Shown piece by piece: positions 1-10,795 of a DNA stretch of 48,850 bases (its first letter is position 1; each line of letters begins with the position of its first letter). Under the pieces are notes generated by a model. That model was given only the letters and a program-made list of their open reading frames with translations. It had not been told where the DNA came from and did no database searches. The translations under genes and the position numbers were made by a program. The stretch is from positions 1-48,850 of the forward strand of contig CAMQVJ010000012.1 in NCBI GenBank assembly GCA_947038175.1. The letters are read 5' to 3'. This stretch comes from an uncultured Desulfovibrio sp. GTDB taxonomy: Bacteria; Desulfobacterota; Desulfovibrionia; Desulfovibrionales; Desulfovibrionaceae.

Positions 1-21
1 ATATCACAACTTACGGGGTTT

Positions 22-118
22 CCAAAGGGATTCAATCCCTTTGGCGGTGGGTTTGGGAGGCAGAGCCTACCAAAAATATCACCTTGTCACGGTGGGCTTG
101 GGAGGCGGAGCCTCCCAA
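22..118. repeat. Two intergenic hairpins: CCAAAGGGATTCAATCCCTTTGG (22-44) and TTGGGAGGC-GGA-GCCTCCCAA (98-118)
   Basis: Perfect inverted repeats read directly; the flanking GGTTTCCAAAGG...CCTTTGG(C/T)GG resembles the repeats at 5031 and 5131. Confidence 0.75.
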
Positions 119-133
119 ATAAAAAGCCCCGTT

Positions 134-3100
134 TTATTTACTTGAGTCGTAGTATTCTTGTAGGCATTGCACTGAGCGTTCGTTGTTTTGCATAGACTCG
201 ATAGCTCTTGCAATGGCTTTTGCGCCTGAAAGAGTTGTTGTGTATGCTACACCGTAGTGCAGGGTTGCTTCACGAATGGCTTTGGAGTCATTCACGGTTT
301 GCTTGCCTGATGCGGTGTTGATAACGAGGGCAATTTCGCCATTCTTTATCATGTCTACTACGTTAGGTCTGCCTTCGTAAACCTTGAGAACGGTTTGCGC
401 GCTGAGTCCTTGATTGCGAAGTAGGGTTGCAGTTCCTGACGTAGCCAAGATTTCAAAGCCTATGTTGGCTAAGGATTGTGCTACTTGAGCAACTTGTGTT
501 TTGTCTCTGTCATTTACAGAGATGAACACTTTGCCCCAGCGAGGGAGTATTTGGCCCGCAGCGATTTGGCCTTTAAGGAAGGCTTCTTCGAAGGTGAGGC
601 CTATGCCCATAACTTCGCCTGTGGAGCGCATTTCTGGCCCAAGCAAAATATCAACCCCTGGGAAGCGCTTGAATGGGAAGACGCTTTCTTTTACAGAAAC
701 GTAGCCGCTCTTGCGCATGCTTTCAGGCTTGAGGTCTGCAATTTTTTGCCCAAGCATAACGAGGGTTGCAAGACGAGGAAGCGGAACGCCTGTTGCTTTT
801 GAAACAAAAGGTGCGGTGCGAGAGGCTCTTGGGTTCACTTCAAGAAGATAGACTGTGCCATCTTTGACAGCGAACTGAATGTTCATAAGCCCGATAACTT
901 GTAGTTCTTTTGCAAGAGCTATAGTTTGACGGCTGATTTCGTCGATAATATCTTGCGGTAAGGAGTGGGGAGGAAGCACACAAGAGGAATCTCCTGAGTG
1001 TATACCTGCTTCTTCGATATGCTCCATAATACCAGCAACATAAACATCTGTTCCGTCGCAAAGTGCGTCCACATCTACTTCGATGGCGTTTTCTAAAAAC
1101 TCATCGATAAGAATAGGATGTTCTGGGGTGTCTGAGCCAACGATATTATTGAAATACTCGTCAAGATCTTCAGGTGCGTAGACAATTTGCATTGCACGGC
1201 CACCAAGAACATAACTTGGTCTTACAATAACGGGATAATTTATTTCAGCAGCCACTTTCTTTGCTTCTGCAAGGGTGGTTACTGTTCCGTTTTCAGGCTG
1301 ATGCAAAGAGAGTTTTTGTACAAGGGCTTGGAAGCGTTCACGATCTTCTGCTCTGTCGATGGCGTCTGGGCTTGTGCCAAGAATAGGCACGCCTGCACGC
1401 ATAAGAGGAACAGCAAGATTGAGAGGTGTTTGCCCACCAAATTGAACAATAACGCCATCTGGCTTTTCTTCTTCAATGATATGCATCACGTCTTCAAAAG
1501 TGAGCGGTTCAAAGTAAAGGCGATCGGAGGTGTCGTAGTCAGTGGAAACGGTTTCAGGGTTTGAGTTCACCATGATGGCTTGCACCCCTGCGTCACGAAG
1601 AGCAAAGGAGGCATGGCAGCAGCAATAGTCAAATTCAATACCTTGTCCAATTCTGTTTGGTCCGCCACCCAGAATAATAACTTTTTTGCCTGTATGTTCA
1701 ACAACTTCTCTGCCACTTTCGTAGGTAGAATAGAAGTATGGAGTTTTTGCTTTGAATTCGCCGGCGCAGGTGTCTACCATATAATAGGCAGGATTTATGC
1801 CTAATTCTTTGCGAAGTCTGCGAACGTCTGATTCAGGGCGCTTCCACATTTGTGAGAGCTGTCCATCGGAAAATCCGTATTCTTTTGCTTTTTTCATGAT
1901 GCTTTTGAGTTCATCGTTATCGGCTGTCATGGAATTTGCAAGGGCAAAATCTGCCAGTACGTTTTCCATGTTCACGATATCTCTGATTTCACGCAAGAAC
2001 CATAAATCGATGGCGCACGCTTCATAGATTTCTTCAAGACTGATGCCTGCTATGATAGCTTGACGAAGAGCAAAAATACGCTTTGAGTTCGGTGTACGAA
2101 CTTGCAGCATGATTTCTTCTTTTGTAGGAAGCTCTGCTTTGAAATTACTTCCAAGACCTTGAACGCCAACCTCAAGAGAGCGCATACCTTTTTGTAAAGC
2201 TTCTTTGAAGGTACGGCCAATAGCCATGGTTTCACCCACGCTCTTCATGGCGGTGGTGAGTTCGTCTTTTGCGCCTGGGAATTTTTCAAAGGTGAAGCGA
2301 GGTATTTTGATAACGCAATAGTCAATTGTTGGTTCAAAACTTGCTAATGTGGTGCGTGTGATATCGTTAGGAAGTTCGTCAAGAGTGTAACCTATGGCGA
2401 GCTTTGTGGCGATTTTAGCGATAGGGAAGCCAGTGGCTTTTGACGCAAGAGCGGATGAACGAGAAACACGAGGGTTCATTTCGATAACGATAAGTTCGCC
2501 ATCAACAGGGTTCATAGCAAACTGTACGTTTGAGCCGCCTGTTTCAACACCAATTTCACGCATGATGGCGATGGTCGCTTCACGAACTTTTTGATATTCA
2601 GGGGTTGAAAGCGTTTGAATAGGGGCAACAGTGATAGAGTCACCTGTATGTACGCCCATAGCGTCGAAGTTTTCAATGGAACATATAATGATGCAGTTAT
2701 CGTTTTTGTCACGTATAACTTCCATTTCAAGTTCTTTCCAACCAAGCACGGATTGCTCAAGCAAAATTTCACTTGTGAGACTTGCGTCAAGACCTGCTGC
2801 GGCAATATCTTCAAGGTCTTCTTGGTTATACGCAATACCACCACCAGCTCCACCCAAGGTGAAAGCAGGGCGGATAATAATAGGAAAAGGCACTCGTGCG
2901 GCAATTTCTCTCACATCATCCATGGTTCTTGCGATATCACTTTTAGGAACTTTAAGCCCAATGCGATTCATAGCATCACGGAAAAGCTCACGGCTTTCTG
3001 CTTTTTCAATAACGTCAGCACGTGCACCAATAAGCTCTACATTACATTCTTTTAGGACGCCCATTTTTTCAAGAGCAAGAGCAGTGTTTAGCCCTGTTTG

Positions 3101-3376
3101 TCCGCCGAGTGTAGGCAGAATTGCGTCAGGTCTTTCTTTACGCACAATAGCCGCAACGGTTTCAGGCTCAATAGGTTCAATGTACGTTCTGTCTGCAAGA
3201 TTAGGATCCGTCATAATGCTTGCAGGATTCGAGTTCACTAAGATGACCTCGTATCCTTCTTCTTTTAGGGCTTTGATCGCTTGTGTTCCAGAATAGTCAA
3301 ATTCACAAGCTTGTCCAATGACGATGGGGCCAGACCCAATCACCATAATACGTTTCAGGTCGGTACGTTTAGGCAT
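134..3376 (-). CDS. carB: Carbamoyl-phosphate synthase large subunit
   Basis: 1080 aa; [33 protein letters not shown] start, duplicated ATP-grasp halves, C-terminal MGS-like domain. Confidence 0.98.
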   Translation of the reverse strand: MPKRTDLKRIMVIGSGPIVIGQACEFDYSGTQAIKALKEEGYEVILVNSNPASIMTDPNLADRTYIEPIEPETVAAIVRKERPDAILPTLGGQTGLNTALALEKMGVLKECNVELIGARADVIEKAESRELFRDAMNRIGLKVPKSDIARTMDDVREIAARVPFPIIIRPAFTLGGAGGGIAYNQEDLEDIAAAGLDASLTSEILLEQSVLGWKELEMEVIRDKNDNCIIICSIENFDAMGVHTGDSITVAPIQTLSTPEYQKVREATIAIMREIGVETGGSNVQFAMNPVDGELIVIEMNPRVSRSSALASKATGFPIAKIATKLAIGYTLDELPNDITRTTLASFEPTIDYCVIKIPRFTFEKFPGAKDELTTAMKSVGETMAIGRTFKEALQKGMRSLEVGVQGLGSNFKAELPTKEEIMLQVRTPNSKRIFALRQAIIAGISLEEIYEACAIDLWFLREIRDIVNMENVLADFALANSMTADNDELKSIMKKAKEYGFSDGQLSQMWKRPESDVRRLRKELGINPAYYMVDTCAGEFKAKTPYFYSTYESGREVVEHTGKKVIILGGGPNRIGQGIEFDYCCCHASFALRDAGVQAIMVNSNPETVSTDYDTSDRLYFEPLTFEDVMHIIEEEKPDGVIVQFGGQTPLNLAVPLMRAGVPILGTSPDAIDRAEDRERFQALVQKLSLHQPENGTVTTLAEAKKVAAEINYPVIVRPSYVLGGRAMQIVYAPEDLDEYFNNIVGSDTPEHPILIDEFLENAIEVDVDALCDGTDVYVAGIMEHIEEAGIHSGDSSCVLPPHSLPQDIIDEISRQTIALAKELQVIGLMNIQFAVKDGTVYLLEVNPRASRTAPFVSKATGVPLPRLATLVMLGQKIADLKPESMRKSGYVSVKESVFPFKRFPGVDILLGPEMRSTGEVMGIGLTFEEAFLKGQIAAGQILPRWGKVFISVNDRDKTQVAQVAQSLANIGFEILATSGTATLLRNQGLSAQTVLKVYEGRPNVVDMIKNGEIALVINTASGKQTVNDSKAIREATLHYGVAYTTTLSGAKAIARAIESMQNNERSVQCLQEYYDSSK

Positions 3377-3547
3377 TATTCACTCCTTCAATTATTGTAC
3401 TAAATATGTCTTATTGGATAATAAGACGTCCTTAACCTTGCGTTTTACCGCTTTATGTTTTTGAGGAAATGCGTTGTCACCATTAGTGATTCGGCATATC
3501 TCTCAGTTTGAGAATACTGTTATCTAAAGTATAAGGGACAATCTCAA

Positions 3548-3573
3548 AAAAAAAGGCACTGTGTGCCTTTAAA
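3548..3573 (-). terminator. Rho-independent terminator downstream of the ACT-domain gene
   Basis: AAAGGCAC-TGT-GTGCCTTT hairpin followed by a T tract on the minus strand. Confidence 0.75.
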
Positions 3574-3584
3574 ATGGAGAAAGA

Positions 3585-4013
3585 TTAACCCGATACTTTG
3601 GAAGCAGGAAGAATGGGGATATCCTTCTTCTGTAAAACTTCAAGAGCCGCTTCGGTGTGATCAAAGCGGAAAATCAGTGTTGCAAAATTTGTTTTTGGCT
3701 GCACGTAGGCATACATATATTCTACGTTAACTTGTGCTTCGCCTAAAACGCTCAGAATATAATGCAAGCCACCTGGGGTGTCGTTTACTTGAACAGCAAC
3801 AACGCTCGTTCTGCCAACAGTAAAGCCACGCTCACGCAACATGCTTTTTGCTCTTTCAGTGTCGTCAACGATAAGGCGCAATATGCCAAAATCGGAAGTA
3901 TCAGCTAAAGAAAGGGCTCGTATATTAATTTTAGCTTCGGAAAGGGCTGCGGTAACTTCTACAAGCCGTCCCGCTTTATTTTCTAAAAAGATAGATATTT
4001 GTTCAACAATCAT
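3585..4013 (-). CDS. Tandem ACT-domain protein
   Basis: 142 aa; MIVEQISIFLENKAGRLVEVTAALSEAKINIRALSLADTSDFGILRLIVDD is a typical ACT repeat, with a second repeat VNDTPGGLHYILSVLGEAQVNVEYMYAYV. Confidence 0.9.
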   Translation of the reverse strand: MIVEQISIFLENKAGRLVEVTAALSEAKINIRALSLADTSDFGILRLIVDDTERAKSMLRERGFTVGRTSVVAVQVNDTPGGLHYILSVLGEAQVNVEYMYAYVQPKTNFATLIFRFDHTEAALEVLQKKDIPILPASKVSG

Positions 4014-4038
4014 TGATTACCTCCCACAGAATATGGTT

Positions 4039-4302
4039 TTAACTTTTATGCTCTTCTGCTTGTTCAGCACGAGAGCTTGTGGTTTCTGATTGTTTATGGT
4101 CAATATTGTCCATTTTTTCAGAAGGCTTTTTTGCAGAAATATCAATTTCATCAGGCTCACTAGCCCCTTGACGAAAATTACGAATGGCTTTACCAAGTCC
4201 GCCACCAATTTCTGGCAAACGTTTGGCGCCAAAAACAACAAGCACAAGAACTAGAATTATAAGCAGTTCATGCATGCCAATACCAAACATAGAAGCCTCC
4301 AT
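4039..4302 (-). CDS. tatA: Sec-independent translocase TatA/TatE family protein
   Basis: [40 protein letters not shown] helix plus FGxxxLPxxGxGLGKxIxxFR motif. Confidence 0.93.
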   Translation of the reverse strand: MEASMFGIGMHELLIILVLVLVVFGAKRLPEIGGGLGKAIRNFRQGASEPDEIDISAKKPSEKMDNIDHKQSETTSSRAEQAEEHKS

Positions 4303-4468
4303 TTTTTCTGTGAGTTTTTTTAGACGCTTACACTTTGCTTATTGGTAAATAAACCACGCAAGTCGCGCACTCACTCGGTGAGTATACCCATCAAGTTTCA
4401 TTTGGTCAAGAAAAGTATGAGGTTTTTAAGGCAAAAATAGAAAGAGGACGGAGGGAGACAGGGCATTT

Positions 4469-4547
4469 CAATTTACTTTTTTGGGGGAGTTGAACTCCCC
4501 CAAAGCCCCCACATTACGTATTTTTATAAACAAAGTTTCCAAAAATA
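4469..4547 (+). repeat. Composite intergenic repeat, copy A (left part)
   Basis: TTGGGGGAGTTGAACTCCCCCAA palindrome (4481-4503), then CCCCCACATTACGTATTTTTATAAACAAAGTTTCCAAAAATAC; matches the reverse complement of 10680-10775. Confidence 0.75.
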
Positions 4548-4865
4548 CTAGTCAAAATCACCAATGTGTATGGTGGCTGTTTTTGTAAGATATTCATCAC
4601 GTTGTTTTCTTTTGCATTCTCTGTATTCGGAAAGTACATTAGTAAGCTCTTCTTCCCCTACGAGAGGGGCGAGAAAGCCTAAATAGTTTTCATCAATGGG
4701 AATAAACGCTTCAAAATCTTTTGCTTCTTCTATTTCACCAGCGTGTTCAAGGCGGAAAACTTCATCGAGAACAGATTTACCAAGGCTTCTGAGCTTATCG
4801 GTAAGGCCTTTTTCTTCTTCACGCATGATAGCTAAACCTAATTCGTGGCGTTCTTTCGTTGTCAT
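4548..4865 (-). CDS. Hypothetical protein
   Basis: ORF 4548-4904; start MTTKERHELGLAIMREEEKGL at 4865 preferred because of an upstream AAGGGA ribosome-binding site. Confidence 0.6.
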   Translation of the reverse strand: MTTKERHELGLAIMREEEKGLTDKLRSLGKSVLDEVFRLEHAGEIEEAKDFEAFIPIDENYLGFLAPLVGEEELTNVLSEYRECKRKQRDEYLTKTATIHIGDFD

Positions 4866-5028
4866 GATCGTATTCCCTTTTTTATAGTGATAATGAATCC
4901 GCACATGTTTTTAGCATTGAACGGTAAAGCTGCATCAATCCATAAAACCAGTATTGTAAGGCTTTTTACATATCAAATGAAATAAAAAAACTAAGGCTGT
5001 GTATAAAAACGAATAAAAGAAATAGCTT

Positions 5029-5190
5029 ATGAGGTTTCCAAAGGACATCATGTCTTTGGTGGAGAGTGTGAGAGTCCCCCTCTCCATTATGTGTTTTTAT
5101 AAATAAAGCTTACAAAAAACATTAAAATATGAGGTTTCCAAAGGACATCATGTCCTTTGGTGGAGAGTGTGAGAGGCAAAGCCTTTCACA
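5029..5190 (+). repeat. Composite intergenic repeat, copy B (right module twice)
   Basis: ATGAGGTTTCCAAAGGACATCATGTC(C)TTTGGTGGAGAGTGTGAGAG occurs at 5029 and 5129; the spacer TGTGTTTTTATAAATAAAGCTTACAAAAAACATTAAAATA matches copies A and C. Confidence 0.85.
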
Positions 5191-5233
5191 TTTACCATAC
5201 GACCATACTACCATAACAACTTAATAACATATA

Positions 5234-8014
5234 TTAAAGACGCATGCTGTTTTTGCGAACTTCGGCGGCTTCGGGGAAGCGGCCTTGCGCTTCAAGGGCT
5301 CTTGCAAGTTCGGCCCAAGCGGATCGCCTCCATGGAAGTAGTGCCACGCTTTGCCTTGCGAGAACTTCTGCAAGTTCTGCGTCTTCACCACCGTCAAGAT
5401 ATAAACCTGCAAGTAGTTGTAAACTCACCGCATCTTCTGCGTTTTTTTGCAGGGCTAATTGGAGAAGCTCACGTGCTCGTTCTTTTTGATTTTGTAAGGA
5501 GTAAAGTCTTGCTAGACATCTAAAAGGCACGGAACTATTGGGATTGTCGATACTTGCTTTTGTGTACTGCTCGAAGGCATCGTCGAAGGTTTTTTCTTTT
5601 TCTGCGATTTCTCCGAGGCGAATACGGGCAAAGAGGTGATTCTTTTCTTGGTTGAGGCAAACTAAAAAATATTCTTTTGCTTTGTCTCTGTCATCAAGGG
5701 CAAGGTTTGCTGTGCCAAGATTATAACAGGTTGCGGCGTCTTTGCTGTGCCTAGCGTAGGCAACCTCAAAGGCGTTTCTTGCTTCTGTATGCCTGCCTAG
5801 TTCTGCAAGGCAAACTCCAAGAGAATTCCATGCAAGAATATTGTCACCGTCGGCTAAAAGGGCGAGGCGGTATTCTTCAACAGCACCAAAGGTGTCGCCT
5901 TGGCTGAATTTTCTATCCGCACTGATATTGATAGCTAAACTATTCAAAATCCCCACGTGTGGTTCTGGTAAAAGCATGGCGTAATCAAGAGCTTTTCTGC
6001 AAGCGTCCCACATATCCGCAGGGCGAAAACGTAGAAAAGGATAAGAGGCTATGCCGACGGCGCAGGGCACGTTGAATCTTTCTTCAATGAGTACGCCTAT
6101 TTTTATGTAGATTTCCTCAAGTGCTTTTCCGTCCATATGCGGATGATAGAGAATTAAACTATTAAAACTCATACTACCTATAATGGGTACGGTGTTATTT
6201 ACGGGGAAGTCTTTGAAATAAATATCCAGTTCTCTGGCGATATCTTTCATGGAAAAATCATGGGAATTTTTATCGTGATCTATTTCATTAAGGGGATTGC
6301 TTGTGTCCGCTAAATGATTTTTTTCTCCACGGGTAGCAGTAGTGCTTTGCGCTTGGGAAAGAGATTTATCCGTGTCTGTTTGATTTGATAAGGCTTTAGA
6401 ATATTCGTTAAACTTTGTTGTTTTTGCGCTTCTACTTTTCTGCTTTTCCCATTGGATACGTATAAGAGACAGGGAGAAATCTTTTATTTTTTCTACACTG
6501 ACTTGATCCGTCACAACGCTCATAAAGTCTCGGTAAGCGTAGAATAATGTTCCGTCTTCGTTTAGCACTTCGCTTTGTGAACGGCTTTGGGGAATATATT
6601 GTAAAAAATCGCCTTCTTCAATGTTTTTTGCAGGATCGCTTAACATGAGAATTTCAGCTTCTGATAACCTTTCCCCTATTTTGCGTAATAAAATTTCTCC
6701 TTTATAACGCAAATGCTCAACGTCTGCCCATACACTAAAACACATGCTTTCTTGCGCGCCGTCTTCTTTTCCTAAATTCACACGGACTTGAGAATAGGGC
6801 AAAATGTCTTCAACACTACCACCCTGTAGTAATATTTGTTTGAATGCAAGGCTTGTTCCTGCGATATGAAGGGCTTCTTTGTCTATGGCAATACCCTTTT
6901 TATTGGGCATGCTTTTTAGTCGTTGCGCCGCTGTGCGGGCTTTATGTAAAAGTAGGTGAGGAATTTCTGCGCTATCTCTAGAATCTGCCGTGCCGTCCCA
7001 GTCTTGTGGGAAAAGAGCATAACCTGCGCAGAGTTTTGCTTCCACAAGTTCACTCAAATTTTCCATACTCGCAAGCATAGTAGCCACGGGCATGGCGTCC
7101 ATGGATTCTTCAAGAAAAATACATTGGCTTGTGAGATTTTCCATCATGCGTCTTGTGGCACCAGGAAAAAGAATGGCAAAGCTATCGTTATCAAGCATAG
7201 TGCAAAGAGCATCTTCTGGAATAATATCTTGTATTTTTTGTGAAAAAGACACAAATATTTGCTCTGCTACTGCAAAACCATAAAATTTACGAATATAATC
7301 AAGGCCAAGAACAGGCAAAACCATAAGCCCAACACTACTTTGACGTTCAACATGCCCGTCTTTTAGATAGTCTTGCGTGTCTTCTAATAATTCTGAATAA
7401 ATATTAGTGGCAAAACCATTAAATACGTGCTCATTATCTGTTAGGATGTTGACGTCTTCGCCGTTTTCACTATGCACATTAGCCGCCGCAGAACGGAAAA
7501 AAGATTGCGCATAAAAATCTGTTATTCCTGATATTTCCCTTTGCAATCTTGCCATGAAATATTGGGAGCGCATAAGGTGACAAAGTTCGTCAAGTTCGCT
7601 GAGTTTTATATAGTAGAGTTTATCAAGGCAAAGCTGTGCAAACTTAGGAAGCTGTGCTATTGCGTGTTTATCTAAAGAAACCTCACGCAGAAGCAAAACA
7701 CCAAGCAGAGCGTTTTCACGGCGCAAAGGCAAAAGAATTTTTCTTTCGTCTTCTAAATATTGAACATCGGGTAATTCGTCTTGTGTTGGAAAATAGAGAG
7801 CATGGGCTTCAAAACTAATGAGTTTAGAAAAATCACGGCAAAGCACATCCTCGTATTTGAGAAGATCACGGCGAACAAGGGAGGGTTTTCTTCCTTTCAC
7901 AGCGCCCGTTGTAGCGGTACTTAGCGCCGCCCCTAAGGATTGAGTCAAGGTATCGGCATAACTGAGGTTTGCGTCAGAACCTTGTTTTTGAGAATCCTGT
8001 GTTTTTTTTGCCAT
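5234..8014 (-). CDS. Large protein with a degenerate GGDEF-like central region and C-terminal TPR repeats
   Basis: 926 aa; LGLDYIRKFYGFAVAEQIFVSFSQKIQDIIPEDALCTMLDNDSFAILFPGA resembles a GGDEF fold without the signature; C-terminus has repeated AWNSLGVCLAELGRHTEARNAFEVAY-type TPRs. Confidence 0.75.
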   Translation of the reverse strand: MAKKTQDSQKQGSDANLSYADTLTQSLGAALSTATTGAVKGRKPSLVRRDLLKYEDVLCRDFSKLISFEAHALYFPTQDELPDVQYLEDERKILLPLRRENALLGVLLLREVSLDKHAIAQLPKFAQLCLDKLYYIKLSELDELCHLMRSQYFMARLQREISGITDFYAQSFFRSAAANVHSENGEDVNILTDNEHVFNGFATNIYSELLEDTQDYLKDGHVERQSSVGLMVLPVLGLDYIRKFYGFAVAEQIFVSFSQKIQDIIPEDALCTMLDNDSFAILFPGATRRMMENLTSQCIFLEESMDAMPVATMLASMENLSELVEAKLCAGYALFPQDWDGTADSRDSAEIPHLLLHKARTAAQRLKSMPNKKGIAIDKEALHIAGTSLAFKQILLQGGSVEDILPYSQVRVNLGKEDGAQESMCFSVWADVEHLRYKGEILLRKIGERLSEAEILMLSDPAKNIEEGDFLQYIPQSRSQSEVLNEDGTLFYAYRDFMSVVTDQVSVEKIKDFSLSLIRIQWEKQKSRSAKTTKFNEYSKALSNQTDTDKSLSQAQSTTATRGEKNHLADTSNPLNEIDHDKNSHDFSMKDIARELDIYFKDFPVNNTVPIIGSMSFNSLILYHPHMDGKALEEIYIKIGVLIEERFNVPCAVGIASYPFLRFRPADMWDACRKALDYAMLLPEPHVGILNSLAINISADRKFSQGDTFGAVEEYRLALLADGDNILAWNSLGVCLAELGRHTEARNAFEVAYARHSKDAATCYNLGTANLALDDRDKAKEYFLVCLNQEKNHLFARIRLGEIAEKEKTFDDAFEQYTKASIDNPNSSVPFRCLARLYSLQNQKERARELLQLALQKNAEDAVSLQLLAGLYLDGGEDAELAEVLARQSVALLPWRRSAWAELARALEAQGRFPEAAEVRKNSMRL

Positions 8015-8060
8015 GAAAATCTCCGAGTCGTAAGGTGTTCAAGTCATAATATATTAAAAT

Positions 8061-9086
8061 TTATGCAAAATAAAGTAGAAAAGAGAGCAAAAGAGGCACA
8101 ATGAGCGTGAGAAAAACTCCTGAAAAAATAGCGATGATGGCGTAACGCTCACCGCAGTATTTTGCGATAACAGGCAGTGAACTATCGTTTGATGTTGCTC
8201 CGCCAGCCATAACAGGCCCTAAGCGTCCGAAATAACGCACCATAAGCGGGGCGAGTACTAAAGTAAGAATTTCTCGTATCATATTAGCAAGAAGCGCCAC
8301 TGAACCGAGCGCAGGGCTGATTTCTTGAGAAATCATGGTGGAAGATAAACTGTAATACCCTAAACCAATACCCACCGCCATGGCATCAATAATCCTTAAA
8401 TCAGGAAAAATCAAACACGCAAGGGGGCTGGCGAGTAATGTGCAAACAACGGTTACAAAAGGAACGAGTAATATCTTGCCTTTAAGTTCTCGTAAAATAC
8501 GAAAGGCTTGTAAGTCAAAACCAACGCTCATACCTGCTAAAAATAAAAGAATGTAGAGCGTCCATGCTGCGGCGTTGCCCATTGCCCATTCCATTGGAAT
8601 CATAGGGTATGCGCCTAACAAAATTCCGCCTATAAAAAAAGTAAGTACAATAAGTGAATCTTTTAAGGCGCTGAGCTTACTTTGCTTTTCACTGTCGCTG
8701 TTTTTTGGTGTGCAATCGTTTTTTACCAGTTCTGGTGCGATGCCTTGTTTTTTTTCTTCTCGATTAATACATTCTCTTTCTTCCCATTCTCTTGCTTCTT
8801 GGTTTGATAAAAAAGCATCGGGAAAAGCATAACGGCCTAAAACGCCACCGCCCATAATAGTGCCAAGTGTGGCAAAAAGACTGATGAGAAGCGCTTGTAA
8901 TCCAAGGCTGTCTAACTGCCCCATAAGGGTGGAATCAAGCCCAAGCCCTATTCCTAAAATAAAGAGCAAAATCCAAACAGAAAAGTTAAGCGCATGCCCG
9001 ACAAATACTTGTGTAGCAGTGCTTTTTCTGAATAAAAAACCAACAGGCATACCTGCAAGAATGGTTAGAATAGCAATTATCATCAT
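8061..9086 (-). CDS. LysO/YbjE-like (DUF340) membrane exporter
   Basis: 341 aa multi-TM; FILGIGLGLDSTLMGQ, AYPMIPMEWAMGNAAAWTLYILLFLAGMSVGFD, GYYSLSSTMISQEISPALGSVALLANMIREILTLVLAP. Confidence 0.82.
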   Translation of the reverse strand: MMIIAILTILAGMPVGFLFRKSTATQVFVGHALNFSVWILLFILGIGLGLDSTLMGQLDSLGLQALLISLFATLGTIMGGGVLGRYAFPDAFLSNQEAREWEERECINREEKKQGIAPELVKNDCTPKNSDSEKQSKLSALKDSLIVLTFFIGGILLGAYPMIPMEWAMGNAAAWTLYILLFLAGMSVGFDLQAFRILRELKGKILLVPFVTVVCTLLASPLACLIFPDLRIIDAMAVGIGLGYYSLSSTMISQEISPALGSVALLANMIREILTLVLAPLMVRYFGRLGPVMAGGATSNDSSLPVIAKYCGERYAIIAIFSGVFLTLIVPLLLSFLLYFA

Positions 9087-9178
9087 GGCAATTTAGTCTC
9101 GACTTTTATAAGGTATGTTTGAATGCTCTGTTTTTATACGGTGGCATCAATTTTTATTTTCTTCGTGCTTATTGGTCT

Positions 9179-9982
9179 CTATATTGTCTGTTTGGGTGTT
9201 TTTTGAGTGGTGTCACTTGGCGGAGTGATATCCTTGGGAATGTTGTCTTGACTAACAGTATGAGGTTTCAATATGGATCGTATAATGGTTTTTAAGCCCA
9301 TGCTATTATCTGGTTTATATTTTTTAAAAAGCCAGAGTCCCACAATAATACCAATGCCATATAAAAGAGCTGCGATGCTGACACGTACAAGAGGGTCGGC
9401 ACGCATGCCCGTCCCTAAAAGAGCGCTCACTAAATTTTGAGGGATATAACCTATGGCAGAACCAAGGCAAAAAGGAATGGTGGAAATTTTAGTGACACCT
9501 GCGAGCATATTTAAAAGAACATTACTTCCCACGGGAATAACTCGAATACTCAGCGCCATGCCAAAGGGGTTTTTTGAGAAAAGATGCTCCATCCATGCGA
9601 TGCGTAAACCGAGCTTTCTTTGTACTATTTTTTGTATCATAAACCGTGAATATATAAAGGTAAGGAAGCAACCAAGTGTAACACCTACGGTCACAATAAG
9701 CGTCCCGAGCCATACACCATATGCATAGCCTCCGACAAATGCGAGCAATTGCCGTGGCACAAAAAAACTAGAAAGCACGGAGGAAAGAATCGCAAAAGCA
9801 AACATGCCCCAAATACCATAGCGGAGTATGTGCGTATCTACAAAGGTGGAAAGGGTTTCTGATGTAGGGTTTATCTGCTTTAAAAGCACAACGGCAAACG
9901 CAACAATGGCGAAGAGACTCAGCACTTTTATAAGGAAAAGGGCGTATATTCTAAACTGTTTGTTTTTTACAACAGACGACAT
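9179..9982 (-). CDS. TVP38/TMEM64 (VTT/SNARE-associated domain) membrane protein
   Basis: VPRQLLAFVGGYAYGVWLGTLIVTVGVTLGCFLTFIYSRFM and FGMALSIRVIPVGSNVLLNMLAGVTKISTIPFCLGSAIGYIPQNL. Confidence 0.83.
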   Translation of the reverse strand: MSSVVKNKQFRIYALFLIKVLSLFAIVAFAVVLLKQINPTSETLSTFVDTHILRYGIWGMFAFAILSSVLSSFFVPRQLLAFVGGYAYGVWLGTLIVTVGVTLGCFLTFIYSRFMIQKIVQRKLGLRIAWMEHLFSKNPFGMALSIRVIPVGSNVLLNMLAGVTKISTIPFCLGSAIGYIPQNLVSALLGTGMRADPLVRVSIAALLYGIGIIVGLWLFKKYKPDNSMGLKTIIRSILKPHTVSQDNIPKDITPPSDTTQKTPKQTI

Positions 9983-10015
9983 AATTTAAATCACAATATA
10001 TATAAATTTAAAGAG

Positions 10016-10312
10016 CTATTTCAATAATTTACCGAAAATAAAAGGGTAAATAAAAATAAAAAAAAGGCACTGAGCCACAAGAAGAATATAGTCGGAATCA
10101 AGAAGCGCAACAATACCTACAGAAATCACACCGAAAACCAAAAAGCAACGGGATATAATAACTGTATTGCTCATAAAAGGAAAGCTTTTATTTAGGAAGC
10201 GATAAACCAAGAAATCTGTTTTGAGAAGGGAAGTCAGAACGGCGAATGCTTGTGATAAAATACCGAGAATAAGGAATAACTGCCCCGTTCTTGTGATGAA
10301 AATGCTGTCCAT
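10016..10312 (-). CDS. Small hydrophobic membrane protein of unknown function
   Basis: 98 aa, about three predicted TM segments, consistent orientation and spacing. Confidence 0.5.
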   Translation of the reverse strand: MDSIFITRTGQLFLILGILSQAFAVLTSLLKTDFLVYRFLNKSFPFMSNTVIISRCFLVFGVISVGIVALLDSDYILLVAQCLFFIFIYPFIFGKLLK

Positions 10313-10629
10313 AAGAAACCCTTTTTAGCTCAATAAATATGTCGTGAATGTGTTTTTGATTTTTGCCTGTCGCTTATTTGTCTTCTGTTTGCTCTCTGGC
10401 TATTCTTTGCCCATTGTTTGCCTATCGCTTTATGTGTTGATTTTTTGTGTGTCTCTTCTTTATTCTTTCTTTTACGTCTTCTTTTGGAAAAAGAAAAGTC
10501 TTGAAAAAATATGGGCAAAATTGTATTTTAAGGGAAGAAATACAGAGTTCGGCTTCTTTTTGTCCTCGTTGCTTAAACAACCTGTATAAAATTAAGCGGA
10601 ATCATTTGATAAAAAATTTGCTTGCTAGT

Positions 10630-10780
10630 CAGGTAACTCTCCACAAAGGGATATAATGTCCTTTTGAAGCCTCGTATTTTAGTATTTTTTGTAAACTTGT
10701 TTACGAAAAATATATATGTGGGGGTCAGGGGGAGTTCAACTCCCCCTGAAAAAAAGTAAAAAGTAAACTGAAATAACATA
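10630..10780 (-). repeat. Composite intergenic repeat, copy C (complete, reverse orientation)
   Basis: Reverse complement reads ...AGGGGGAGTTGAACTCCCCCTGACCCCCACATATATATTTTTCGTAAACAAGTTTACAAAAAATACTAAAATACGAGGCTTCAAAAGGACATTATATCCCTTTGTGGAGAG, joining copy A and copy B modules. Confidence 0.85.
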
Positions 10781-10795
10781 TTAAAAGGAGGTTTC

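Noticed and set aside
2631-3296. 221-aa plus-strand ORF antisense to carB
   Set aside because: Entirely inside a strongly supported gene on the other strand; shadow ORF with no recognisable domain
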